DNA from: an uncultured Rhodospirillales bacterium
GTDB lineage: Bacteria > Pseudomonadota > Alphaproteobacteria > Acetobacterales > Acetobacteraceae
Assembly (NCBI GenBank): GCA_903865895.1
Contig: CAIPLM010000231.1
Coordinates: forward strand, 1-56,106
Length of the DNA: 56,106 bases
Reading direction: 5' to 3'
The translations under genes and the position numbers were made by a program. The notes below the pieces were generated by a model. That model saw only the letters and a program-made list of their open reading frames with translations, did not search any database and was not told where the DNA came from. This document shows, in pieces, positions 38,030 through 46,604 of this stretch. Every line of letters starts with the position of its first letter. Position 1 is the first letter of the stretch.

Positions 38030-39241
38030 TTACCCCTTCACGTAGGGGCAGGCGGCCTCCGCCGGCGTGCGCCAGATCGCATCCGGCGCCACCGAGGCGG
38101 TGATCTTGTAGACGTCGTAAGGCTCCTTCGATTCGGCGGGGGTCTTCACCTGCACGAGATACATCGGCCGCATCACGTGGCCATCGGCGCGGATCGGGAT
38201 GTTCTTCATCTGGAAATCGTTGATCGGCGTGGCCTTCATCTGCGCCATCACCTTCTCGCCGTCCGTGCTGCCGGCCGCCTTCATGGCGTTGAGGTAGTGC
38301 CAGGTGGCGCTATAGGCACCGGATTGCAGGAAGGTCGGCGCCTTGTTGCCGAAGCGCGCCATGAACCGGCGGGACCAGGCGCGGGTTTCGTCGTTTTGGT
38401 CCCAGTAGAACGGCACGGTGAACTGCATGCCCTGCGCCGCCTGCAAGCCAACCGCGACGATGGTGTTGATGGTGGTGCCGGTGGAGGCCAGCACCTGGCC
38501 GCGGCTGGTGATGTTGAACTCCCCGGCCTGCTTCACCGCGTTGCTGAAATCCGCCCCGGCATTGGCCAGCGCGATCACCTTGGCGCCGCTCGCCTGGGCC
38601 TGGAGCAGCTGGGTGGAGAAATCGGTGGTGCCGAGCGGGTGCTTGGCGGTGCCGAGCACCTTGCCGCCGGCTTCCTTGACGAACTGGGTCGCCGCGGCCT
38701 CCATGGCCGCACCGAAGGCGTAATCCACGGTGATGAAGTACCAGGTGTCCTTCCCCGCCCCCACCAGTGCGCGCGAGATCGCCTTGGGCATCACGTAGGT
38801 GTCGTAGACGAAGTTGATCGCCATCGGCGAGCAGGCCTTGCCGGTGAGATCGGCGGAGCCGGAGCCGGCGATGAGATGCGGCTTGCGCGCCTCCGTCATC
38901 AGCGGTTGCACCGCGAGCGCGGTGGGCGAGATGGTGAAGGTGAGGATGGCGTCCACCTTGTCCTCCGCCAGCCATTTGCGCGCCATCGCTACCCCAACGT
39001 CGGGCTTGTTCTGGTCATCGCCGGTGAGCAACTCGATGGGGCGGCCGAGCACGGTCTTGCCGAAATCCTCGATCGCCATGGTGGCCGCGACCACCGAGCC
39101 GGGGCCACCATTATCGGCATAGGGGCCGGACATGTCGCCCATAATGGCGATGCGGACGGGTTGCGCCTCGGCGGTGGCGCTGATCGCGGTCAAGGCGGTG
39201 GCGAGCAGCAAGGTGGCGGCAAGCGTGCGGCGATACGGCAT
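38030..39241 (-). CDS. Orphan branched-chain-amino-acid-type (PBP1) substrate-binding protein
   Basis: 403 residues from the ATG at 39241 with GGGGAG upstream; a 35-residue longer frame is rejected. Signal peptide MPYRRTLAATLLLATALTAI, cut near AEAQ. The Peripla_BP_6 fold shows IAIMGDMSGPYADNGGPG, DDQNKPDVG, GSGSADLTGKACSP and TVDYAFG. It is closely similar to the protein at 50,212-51,438. No LivH/M/G/F genes are nearby. It lies next to the IclR gene and divergent from the sugar-acid operon. Confidence 0.93.
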   Translation of the reverse strand: MPYRRTLAATLLLATALTAISATAEAQPVRIAIMGDMSGPYADNGGPGSVVAATMAIEDFGKTVLGRPIELLTGDDQNKPDVGVAMARKWLAEDKVDAILTFTISPTALAVQPLMTEARKPHLIAGSGSADLTGKACSPMAINFVYDTYVMPKAISRALVGAGKDTWYFITVDYAFGAAMEAAATQFVKEAGGKVLGTAKHPLGTTDFSTQLLQAQASGAKVIALANAGADFSNAVKQAGEFNITSRGQVLASTGTTINTIVAVGLQAAQGMQFTVPFYWDQNDETRAWSRRFMARFGNKAPTFLQSGAYSATWHYLNAMKAAGSTDGEKVMAQMKATPINDFQMKNIPIRADGHVMRPMYLVQVKTPAESKEPYDVYKITASVAPDAIWRTPAEAACPYVKG

Positions 39242-39349
39242 GGAACGGTCTCCCCTGGATGATCTGCGGGCCGCGCGAGGGCCTTCTGCGGTGGAGTTTC
39301 CGCCATGCGGCCGCGGCGAGCGAGAGGCGCGGGCCGGACCGCGCAAGAT

Positions 39350-40150
39350 TCACAAGTGTGATATTCCCGCATCGTCCTCCAACTCCGGTGGCGGGATGGC
39401 GGCGATGCCGGCGCGATATGCCTCCACCGCCCCGCGCATCGCGGCAATGATCCGCGCCCGCCCCGCGGTGATGCGCGCCACCGTGCCGCCCACCCCGATG
39501 GCGAGCGGAATGCCGTGCGGCGCATCGGGCAGCGGCATCGAGATCGTCGCCGCCTCGGGGAAGGGGATGCCGGAGAGGAAGCAGAACCCCTCGGCACGGA
39601 TGTCGTGCAACTGCGCGAGCAGTCGCGGCAAATCCACCCGCTTGCCGCCGGGCCCGGCATGGATATCGATATGGCGCACCAGCCGCGCCACCGCACGGTC
39701 CGTCATCCGGCTCAGCAGCACCAGCCCGGCGCCCGACCGGGTGAGCAGCCGCATCGCCCCCTCCGCCACCGGGTGCTTGTGCGGATGGTCCGGCTCGATC
39801 ACGCGAAGGTATTGAATGAACAAATCATTCTGCGACACCAGCGCCACCACCTCCTCGGTCTCGTCATGGATGCGGCGCATCATCTCCAGCAGGGCGCCGG
39901 AGCCGTAGATGAAATGGTTGATCCAGCCGCCCACCGCGGAAACGCGGGTGGTGGGGAAGTAGGTGCGGCTGGCCCGGTGGTAGTTGAGATAGCCCAGGCT
40001 CACCAGGCTCTTGAGCAGGCCGGTGGTGCTGGATTGCGGATAGGCGAGGCGCTCGACGATGAATTTCTGCCGTAGCGGCATGCGCTGCTCGGCAAATAAC
40101 TCCAGCACCTCCAGCACGCGTGCGGCGGACTTGATCGGGCTGCGGACCAT
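39350..40150 (-). CDS. IclR-family transcriptional regulator
   Basis: 266 residues from the ATG at 40150 with AAAGAGATGG context. The frame extends far upstream as an open shadow, but that part is antisense to the genes opposite. The N-terminal winged helix-turn-helix (AARVLEVLELFAEQ, QSSTTGLLKSLVSLGYL) is followed by the IclR ligand domain with LGYLNYHRASRTYFPT and AEGFCFLSGIPFPEA. Divergent from the SMP-30/enolase/ABC operon and 108 bp upstream of the PBP1 gene, so it probably controls one or both. Confidence 0.92.
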   Translation of the reverse strand: MVRSPIKSAARVLEVLELFAEQRMPLRQKFIVERLAYPQSSTTGLLKSLVSLGYLNYHRASRTYFPTTRVSAVGGWINHFIYGSGALLEMMRRIHDETEEVVALVSQNDLFIQYLRVIEPDHPHKHPVAEGAMRLLTRSGAGLVLLSRMTDRAVARLVRHIDIHAGPGGKRVDLPRLLAQLHDIRAEGFCFLSGIPFPEAATISMPLPDAPHGIPLAIGVGGTVARITAGRARIIAAMRGAVEAYRAGIAAIPPPELEDDAGISHL

Positions 40151-40203
40151 CTCTTTCCCCGGCCGGTTTGCCTCACTGTAACAGATCAGATGAAAATGGC
40201 AGG

Positions 40204-40209
40204 TATGAT
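40204..40209 (+). promoter_or_regulatory. Possible -10 box in the IclR / SMP-30 divergent gap
   Basis: TATGAT lies 70 bp before the SMP-30 start in the only A/T-rich part of the 129-bp gap (CACTGTAACAGATCAGATGA lies just before it). No convincing -35 box is seen. An IclR operator is expected here, but I could not define a clear palindrome. Confidence 0.3.
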
Positions 40210-40279
40210 CCCCGGCCGTGGCGGATGCCCTCGGCTGCGCGTATTGGGGAAGCTGAAGGATGGTGGAGGGTAACAGGGA

Positions 40280-41173
40280 ATGACGATCGATATCAGCTTC
40301 GTGGGCCGCGGCCGCGACAAGCTCGGCGAGGGCGCGCTGTGGGACCCGCTGGAGCAGGCCTTCTATTGGGTGGACATCACCGCCCCGTGCATCCAGCGCT
40401 ATGACCCGGCGATCCATCGGTTCCGCCGCTTCGCCATGCCAGACCTCGTCGGCAGCGTCGGCCTCGCCGCCCCCGGCACACTGCTGGTGGCGCTGCGCCA
40501 CGGCTTCCACATCTTCGATATGGCGACCTCGGCGCTGCGCCCGCTCGCTTTGCCCGAGGCCGGCAATCTCGGCGTGCGCTTCAACGACGGCAAGATGGAC
40601 CGCCAAGGGCGCTACCTCTGCGGCACCATGGATGCCGCACCCGGCACCCAGCCGGCGCTGGGCAAGCTCTACCGGCTGGACGCGAACTACGCCTGCCACG
40701 TGCTGGAAACCGGCATCAGCGTCTCCAACGCGCTGTGCTTCAGCCCCGCGGGCAGCACGCTCTATTTCGCCGACAGCTCGCAGGGCGTGCTCTGGGCCTA
40801 TGACTACGACACCAAGACCGGCACGCCCTCCAGCCGCCGGGTGCTGGCCGATACCCGCGCCATGACCGGCTCGTCCCCCGATGGGGCGACGGTCGATTCG
40901 GCGGGGAATATCTGGGTGGCGCTGGTGCATGGCAGCGCGATCGGCTGCTTCAGCCCGGCCGGCGAACTGCTCCAGAAGATCGATCTGCCGATCCCTTTCC
41001 CGACCTGCCCGGCCTTCGGCGGGCCGGGGCTCGAGACGCTGTACTGCACCGCGATCTCCAGTTCGGGCCGCCTCAACACCGACCACCGCGACGCTGGGCG
41101 GCTCATGCGCATCACCGGCGTCGGCGCCCGCGGCCTGCCCGAGACCCGATTCCGCCTGGGCGTGCCGGCCTGA
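40280..41173 (+). CDS. SMP-30/gluconolactonase-family lactonase
   Basis: Six-bladed beta-propeller that hydrolyses sugar lactones to aldonic acids with a divalent metal. It has 297 residues. The metal ligands of the family are all present: Glu17 (LGEGALWD), Asn102 (RFNDGKMD), Asn150 (SVSNALCF) and Asp201 (SSPDGATVD). No signal peptide, so cytoplasmic. First gene of an operon with an enolase-superfamily dehydratase and ABC transporter genes; the natural order lactone to acid to 2-keto-3-deoxy acid fits. Confidence 0.93.
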   Translation: MTIDISFVGRGRDKLGEGALWDPLEQAFYWVDITAPCIQRYDPAIHRFRRFAMPDLVGSVGLAAPGTLLVALRHGFHIFDMATSALRPLALPEAGNLGVRFNDGKMDRQGRYLCGTMDAAPGTQPALGKLYRLDANYACHVLETGISVSNALCFSPAGSTLYFADSSQGVLWAYDYDTKTGTPSSRRVLADTRAMTGSSPDGATVDSAGNIWVALVHGSAIGCFSPAGELLQKIDLPIPFPTCPAFGGPGLETLYCTAISSSGRLNTDHRDAGRLMRITGVGARGLPETRFRLGVPA

Positions 41174-41287
41174 GATCACGCACCCGCCATCCCCCGACGG
41201 GGGGTGGCGGCCACGGTCTCTGGCGCTACAGTGGCTCCCAATGCGGACGGCCGGCTCGCACCGCGCCAGCAAGGGAAACGCCACATC

Positions 41288-42397
41288 ATGAAAATCACCG
41301 GCATCGAGGCCTTCCAGATCGAGTGGGCCAAGGGCGACGCGCCCGAGAAGCGCGGCGCCTTCCTGCGCGTGCACACCGATGCCGGGCTGGTCGGTATCGG
41401 CGAGGCCTCGCCCATGCAGGGCGGCCTCGCCTCGCTGATGATCCTCAAGCACCACATCGGACCCGCCATCATCGGCCAGGACCCGCTCGACCATGCCGTC
41501 ATCCATGACCGGCTGATCCATCGCCTGGTGAAGCTCGGGCCGGAGGGCGCCCTCGGCGGCGCGCTCGCCGCGCTCGACATCGCGTTGTGGGACCTCAAGG
41601 GTAAGCTGCTCGGCCAGCCCGTCTACAAGCTGCTCGGCGGCGCCTGGCGCACCGAACTGCCGTTCTACGCCTCGATCGGCGGAAACGGCGCCCGCACGGT
41701 GGACGAGGTGCTGCGCGTCGTCGAGGCCCGCCTCAAGGACAAACCCGCCGCGATCAAGATCCGCTTCGATAATGACCGCACGGTGCCCGACGCCGACATT
41801 CCCGGCGATATCGCCAAGGCCCGGGCGGTGCGCAAGCTCGTCGGCGACGGCTTCCCGCTCGCTTTCGACGCCAATAACGGCTGCTCCACCGGCGGCGCCA
41901 TCCGCCTCGGCCGCGCGCTCGAGGACCTCGGCTTCTGGTGGTTCGAGGAGCCGGTGCAGCACTACCACATCCGCGAAATGGGCGAGGTCGCCCGCAAGCT
42001 CGACATCACCGTCTCCGCCGGCGAGCAGACCTACACCCTGGCCGGACTGCGAGACCTCATCGAGGCGGGGGTGACGATGGTGCAGCCCGACATCGTCAAA
42101 ATGGGCGGCATCACCGGCCTCATGCGCTGCGCCGTGCTGTGCCAGGCCCACGGGGTGGAACTGGTGCCGCACCAGACCCAGCCGACCATCGGCCACATGG
42201 CGAACATGCACGTCGTCGCCGCCCAGTTGCAGGCGACCAAGCCGATCGAGCTCGACGACCCCTCGAACCGCCGCCACGCGGTGTTCACCGCGCCGCCCCG
42301 CCCGGTCGACGGGTTGTTCCATGTCCCCACCACCCCGGGCCTCGGCCTCGAGCTCATCGAGGCCGAAATCGCCGCGCGGCGGCTCGAAATCGGCTGA
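41288..42397 (+). CDS. Mandelate racemase/enolase-superfamily sugar-acid dehydratase
   Basis: 369 residues from the ATG at 41288. Mg2+ ligands Asp194 (FDANNG), Glu220 (WFEEP) and Glu246 (SAGEQ) are in order. The His-Asp dyad of the mandelate-racemase subgroup is present (Asp268 in QPDIVK, His295 in VPHQTQP). The second-strand motif reads Lys157-Ile-Arg159 rather than Lys-x-Lys, so the stereochemistry is not the textbook mandelate one. Its partners (SMP-30 lactonase, transporter) point to dehydration of an acid sugar; the exact substrate is unknown. The stop overlaps the next ATG (TGATG). Confidence 0.9.
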   Translation: MKITGIEAFQIEWAKGDAPEKRGAFLRVHTDAGLVGIGEASPMQGGLASLMILKHHIGPAIIGQDPLDHAVIHDRLIHRLVKLGPEGALGGALAALDIALWDLKGKLLGQPVYKLLGGAWRTELPFYASIGGNGARTVDEVLRVVEARLKDKPAAIKIRFDNDRTVPDADIPGDIAKARAVRKLVGDGFPLAFDANNGCSTGGAIRLGRALEDLGFWWFEEPVQHYHIREMGEVARKLDITVSAGEQTYTLAGLRDLIEAGVTMVQPDIVKMGGITGLMRCAVLCQAHGVELVPHQTQPTIGHMANMHVVAAQLQATKPIELDDPSNRRHAVFTAPPRPVDGLFHVPTTPGLGLELIEAEIAARRLEIG

Positions 42398-44001
42398 TGC
42401 GCACCACCCGCCGCCGCCTGCTTGGCACCGGCCTGGCCGCCAGCCTGCCTTTCACAGCCAGGGCGCTGCCCGCTTTCGCCAGCGCCAGCGACAACATCAT
42501 CCGCTTCGGCCTCTCGGTGGAGAAGCCGGCCTCGCTCGACCCCGCTTTCGGCATCCAGGGCGCCGATAACGACGTCACAAGGCAAATCTTCGACGCCTTC
42601 ATCGACCCGCCCTACGGCACCTTCAACCTCGACCCCAAGGGCATGGTCGGCGAGGCGGTGGAGGCCTGGGAAATGGCGCCTGACAGCCGCAGCGTCACCC
42701 TCAAGCTGCGCGAGGGGATGCTGTTCCACAAAGGCTACGGCGAAGTGACGGCCGACGATGCCAAATTCACCTTCGATCGCCTGCGTGACCCCGCCGGCGG
42801 CTCACAGTACCGCGTGTTCTACGCGGGCGTCGATGAGATCACGGTGCTCGACAAGTACCGCATCCGCATCACTCTCAAGCGGCCGGACCCGACCTTCTAC
42901 GCCACCTCGCTGATCGCCCGCGGGGCGCTGCTGGTCAGCCGCAAGGCGGTCGAGGCGCTCGGCCAGGGTTTCCGCCGCGCCCCCATCGGCAGCGGGCCTT
43001 ACGAGTTCGTCAGCTACGACAATGAGCGCGGCGTGGTGCTCAAACCTTTCGCCGACTACCACGGCCAGAAGCCGCAGGTCGCCGGCATCGAATTCCGCTA
43101 TGTGCCGGATTCCACCGCCCGCACGCTCGGCTTCCTCAAGGGCCAGCTCGACATCATCGAGGGCATCCGCCTGCCCGGCTGGCTCGACGAGGTGCGCGGC
43201 CAGACGCCCAAGGCACAGTTCGATTTCACCCGCCCGGGCAGCCAGAACATCATCGCCTTCAACCTCACCCGCAAGCCGTTCGACGACATCAGGGTGCGCC
43301 GCGCCATCCGCTTCGCGATCGACCGCAAGGTGTTCCAGCAGGCCTATGGCGAGCTCTACGGCGATATCTGGGCGATCAACCCGCCCGAATATCCCGGCGC
43401 CTTCCAGAAGGGCCAACTGCCCGGCGACCTCCAGTACGACTACAACCCCGCCAAGGCGAAGCAATTGCTCGCCGAGGCCGGCTACCCCAAGGGCCTGAGC
43501 TTCGAGACCTACATCTCGCAGCGCGAGGACTACCAGGCCGTGATGATCATGGTTCAGGAGATGCTGCGCGCCGTCGGCATCGACATGCAACTGCGCGCGG
43601 TGGACCACACCGCCTACCACACCGATAATCTGCGCGATCAGAATATCTTCGGCATGAACTCGGAGACCACTGCCCCGGTCGGGACATCGCTGCTGCAAAC
43701 CTATTTCTCCAGCGCCAACGAGGTCCGCAAGGACGGCAAGGGCGGCCGCAACTACAGCCATTACGGCGCCGCCATGCCCGGGATCGACCCCGAGCTGGCC
43801 CGCATTCTCGACGAGCCGGACCTCGCCCGCCGCCAGGCCCTCACCCGCGAGGCGGAGGTGAAGATCCTCACCGACATGCCGGCCTTCAACGCGCTGTCGC
43901 TGCACTGGGTGTTCGCCCGCAATCCGCGGCTCGATCTCGGCTACAAGATCAACGCCAGCTACGCCTATTTCACCCTCGCCCGCGCCCGCTTCGTGGCCTG
44001 A
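42397..44001 (+). CDS. Tat-exported ABC substrate-binding protein, SBP_bac_5 family
   Basis: 534 residues, coupled to the dehydratase by a one-base stop/start overlap. The N-terminus (RTTRRRLLGTGLAASLPF) looks like a twin-arginine signal. Landmarks: LKLREGMLFHKGYGEVTADDAKFTFDRL, PIGSGPYEFVSYD and IRVRRAIRFAIDRKVFQQ. It is the only SBP_bac_5 protein here directly followed by its permeases. Its neighbours suggest it binds a sugar-acid or related carbohydrate ligand rather than a peptide. Confidence 0.93.
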   Translation: MRTTRRRLLGTGLAASLPFTARALPAFASASDNIIRFGLSVEKPASLDPAFGIQGADNDVTRQIFDAFIDPPYGTFNLDPKGMVGEAVEAWEMAPDSRSVTLKLREGMLFHKGYGEVTADDAKFTFDRLRDPAGGSQYRVFYAGVDEITVLDKYRIRITLKRPDPTFYATSLIARGALLVSRKAVEALGQGFRRAPIGSGPYEFVSYDNERGVVLKPFADYHGQKPQVAGIEFRYVPDSTARTLGFLKGQLDIIEGIRLPGWLDEVRGQTPKAQFDFTRPGSQNIIAFNLTRKPFDDIRVRRAIRFAIDRKVFQQAYGELYGDIWAINPPEYPGAFQKGQLPGDLQYDYNPAKAKQLLAEAGYPKGLSFETYISQREDYQAVMIMVQEMLRAVGIDMQLRAVDHTAYHTDNLRDQNIFGMNSETTAPVGTSLLQTYFSSANEVRKDGKGGRNYSHYGAAMPGIDPELARILDEPDLARRQALTREAEVKILTDMPAFNALSLHWVFARNPRLDLGYKINASYAYFTLARARFVA

Positions 44002-44943
44002 ATGCGCCACTACGTCGCCAACCGCGCGATCGATGCCGCGCTGACGGTGTGGCTGGTCCTCACGCTGGTGTTCTTCGCCATGCGGGTGTTGCCTGGGGAC
44101 CCCGCGATCGCCGCGTTGGGCGACCAAGCCACCAGCGACCAGCTCGACGCGTTCCGGGCGTTGATGGGGCTGAACGACCCGCTGGGCGTGCAGTATCTGC
44201 GGTTCCTGTGGGAGATGCTGCGGCTGGATTTCGGCCAGTCCTTCCGGACCACCGAGCCGATCGGCGGGCTGCTCGCCGCGGCCCTGCCGTTCACGCTGGA
44301 ACTCGCCACTGCCGCCCTGCTGGTCGGCGCGGTGATCGGCGTGCCGGCCGGGGTGGTGGCGGCGACCCAACGGGGTAAGGCGGCGGATTACGTGGCGCGC
44401 GTGCTGTCGCTGATCGGGCTGTGCATGCCGGAATTCTATCTCGGCGCCCTGCTGCTGATTGTCTTCGCACTGCGACTCGACCTCTTCCCCATCATGGGCG
44501 GCGGTGGCGCGCCGCTCGACCGGCTGCACCACCTCGTGCTCCCCGCCCTGACACTGGGGCTGGTGATGGCCGCCTTCACCGCGCGGCTCACTCGCTCCTC
44601 CCTGCTCGAGGTGCTGAAGCGCGATTTCATCCGCACCGCCCGCGCCACCGGCATCGCCGAGCGCTCGGTGATCTGGCACAGCGCGCTACGCAACGCGCTG
44701 ATCCCGGTCGTCACCGGCTTCGGCCTCTACATCCTCACCATGCTCTCCGGCTCGATCTCCATCGAGCTGGTCTTCGCCCGGCCCGGCCTCGGCACCATGC
44801 TGGTGAGCGGCATCCTCGCGCGCGACTATCCGGTGGTGCAGGCCGGGCTGGTGGTGTTCGCCTTCTTCGTCGTCGCGGTGAACCTCGCGATGGACCTGCT
44901 CTACGCCGCGATCGACCCGCGCATCCGCTCGGGCAACGCGTGA
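44002..44943 (+). CDS. ABC transporter permease, DppB/OppB type
   Basis: 313 residues, about six membrane segments, starting directly after the binding-protein stop. Typical DppB N-terminus (FFAMRVLPGDPAIAALG) and EAA-type loop (RLTRSSLLEVLKRDFIRTARATGIAERSVIWHSALRNALIPVVT). The start codon directly abuts the previous stop, and the stop overlaps the next gene's ATG (TGATG). Confidence 0.95.
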   Translation: MRHYVANRAIDAALTVWLVLTLVFFAMRVLPGDPAIAALGDQATSDQLDAFRALMGLNDPLGVQYLRFLWEMLRLDFGQSFRTTEPIGGLLAAALPFTLELATAALLVGAVIGVPAGVVAATQRGKAADYVARVLSLIGLCMPEFYLGALLLIVFALRLDLFPIMGGGGAPLDRLHHLVLPALTLGLVMAAFTARLTRSSLLEVLKRDFIRTARATGIAERSVIWHSALRNALIPVVTGFGLYILTMLSGSISIELVFARPGLGTMLVSGILARDYPVVQAGLVVFAFFVVAVNLAMDLLYAAIDPRIRSGNA

Positions 44944-45749
44944 TGCGCCATCCCGCCACCATCGCCTGCATGGCGATTTGCGCCATCTTCATTGCCATCG
45001 CCGCGCTGGGGCCGCTGATCCTGCCGCAGGACCCGCTGGCGCAAAGTTTTATCAGCCGCCTCAAGCCGCCCTCTGCGGCACATTGGTTCGGCACCGACCG
45101 CTACGGGCGGGACGTCTTCGCCCGGGTGCTGCTGGGGACACGATGGTCCCTGCTCCTGGGCCTCGCCGCCCCGCTGATCGCCGGCGTGTTCGGCACGCTG
45201 ATCGGCGCCGCCGCCGGCTTCTACGGCGGCTGGTTCGACCGCATCGCCGGGCGGCTGGCCGACCTGCTGATGGCCTTTCCCTCGCTGCTGCTGGGTATCC
45301 TACTGGCGGCTGCTTTGGGCCCTGGCTTCGGCAACCTCATCGCCGCCGTGTCCTTCGCCTTCCTGCCGCGCTTCATCCGCGTCGCCCGCGCCGCCACGCT
45401 CTCGGTGCGCGAGCAGCTTTATATCGAGGCGGCCTTCGCGGTCGGCGAACGGCCGATCCGCATCGTGCTGCGCCATGTGCTCCCCAATATCGCCGGCCCG
45501 ATGATCGTGGTCGCCACGCTCTGGATCGCCACCGCCATCCGCATCGAGGCGACGCTGTCCTTCATCGGCCTCGGCGTGCAGCCGCCGCAGCCTTCCTGGG
45601 GCAACATTATCCGCGACGGCCTGACCAACATCCTCGGTTCACCCTGGCCGGTGTTGACCACGGGCCTCACCCTCACGCTCTGCGTGCTGGCCTTCAACAT
45701 CGTCGGCGACGCAATCAGGGATGCGATCGATCCGGACTATCGGGAGTAG
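44943..45749 (+). CDS. ABC transporter permease, DppC/OppC type
   Basis: 268 residues from the ATG overlapping the previous stop. It has the DppC N-terminal HWFGTDRYGRDVFARVLLGTR and the EAA-type loop (REQLYIEAAFAVGERPIRIVLRHVLPN). It ends DAIRDAIDPDYRE, as usual. Forms the channel with the preceding permease. The two ATPase genes (DppD/DppF type) that normally follow are not present; an EamA transporter comes next. Confidence 0.95.
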   Translation: MRHPATIACMAICAIFIAIAALGPLILPQDPLAQSFISRLKPPSAAHWFGTDRYGRDVFARVLLGTRWSLLLGLAAPLIAGVFGTLIGAAAGFYGGWFDRIAGRLADLLMAFPSLLLGILLAAALGPGFGNLIAAVSFAFLPRFIRVARAATLSVREQLYIEAAFAVGERPIRIVLRHVLPNIAGPMIVVATLWIATAIRIEATLSFIGLGVQPPQPSWGNIIRDGLTNILGSPWPVLTTGLTLTLCVLAFNIVGDAIRDAIDPDYRE

Positions 45750-45752
45750 CGG

Positions 45753-46604
45753 GTGAAGAGCGAGAATCTACGTGGCGCCATGGCGATTCTGGGCGCGGTG
45801 GGGCTGTTCATCATCAATGACGCGATGATCAAGCTCGCGAGCGTGGGCCTGCCGGCCGCCCAGACCATCGGGGTGCGCGGGGTATTCGCGACCATCTGGG
45901 TCATCCTCGCCGTGCTCGCCTCCGGATTACGCGGCCAGGCCCATCTCGCCTTCGAACGGCGCACCGCCGGGCGCGCGGTGCTCGATGTCGCCAGCACCTT
46001 CGCCTACCTGATCGCCTTGTTCCACATGCCGATCGCGCTGGCGATCGCCATCGGCCAGACCGCGCCGCTGATGATGCTGATGCTCTCGGTGATCTTCCTG
46101 CGCGAGGTGGTGCCGTGGCGGCGCTGGGCGGCGATGGTCGTGGGGTTCGCCGCCGTGCTCCTGGTGGTGCGGCCGGGGTCCGATGGGTTCAACGTATGGG
46201 CCGCCCTTGGCCTGGCCGCCACCTTGTTCAGTGCCATCCGCGACATCTACACCCGCGTGGTGCCGCAGCGCGTGCCCTCGCTGATCATCACGCTTGCGAC
46301 CGCCGTGGCGGTGACGGTGACCGGCCTCGCCATCACCGCGGTGGCGGGCTGGCAACCCATGGCGGCCACGCAATGGGGCCTGCTATTCGCCGCCTCGCTG
46401 TTCCTCGCCGGGGCCTACCATTTGATGATCGTGGCGATGCGGTTGGGCGAAGTCTCTTTCGTCGGCGGCTTCCGCTATGCTTCACTACCAGCCGGCGCCC
46501 TGGTCGGTTGGGTGGTGTGGGGCCAACTGCCCGACGCCATCGCCATCGCGGGCATGGCGATCATCGTCGCGGCCGGGCTGTACCTGTTCCGCACCGGCCG
46601 GTAG
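45753..46604 (+). CDS. EamA/DMT-family transporter
   Basis: 283 residues, ten membrane segments in two EamA repeats, from the GTG at 45753, three bases after the permease stop. The first repeat has FIINDAMIKLASVGLPAAQ and the second GAYHLMIVAMRLGEVSF. The family exports or imports metabolites; the substrate is unknown. Last gene of the sugar-acid operon, abutting a convergent antiporter gene with no terminator visible. Confidence 0.9.
   Translation: MKSENLRGAMAILGAVGLFIINDAMIKLASVGLPAAQTIGVRGVFATIWVILAVLASGLRGQAHLAFERRTAGRAVLDVASTFAYLIALFHMPIALAIAIGQTAPLMMLMLSVIFLREVVPWRRWAAMVVGFAAVLLVVRPGSDGFNVWAALGLAATLFSAIRDIYTRVVPQRVPSLIITLATAVAVTVTGLAITAVAGWQPMAATQWGLLFAASLFLAGAYHLMIVAMRLGEVSFVGGFRYASLPAGALVGWVVWGQLPDAIAIAGMAIIVAAGLYLFRTGR

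Noticed and set aside
39350-42322. A 990-codon minus-strand open frame
   Set aside because: Only the first-transcribed IclR part (40150 down to 39350) is protein-like; the rest is antisense to the SMP-30 and dehydratase genes, open because of GC bias.
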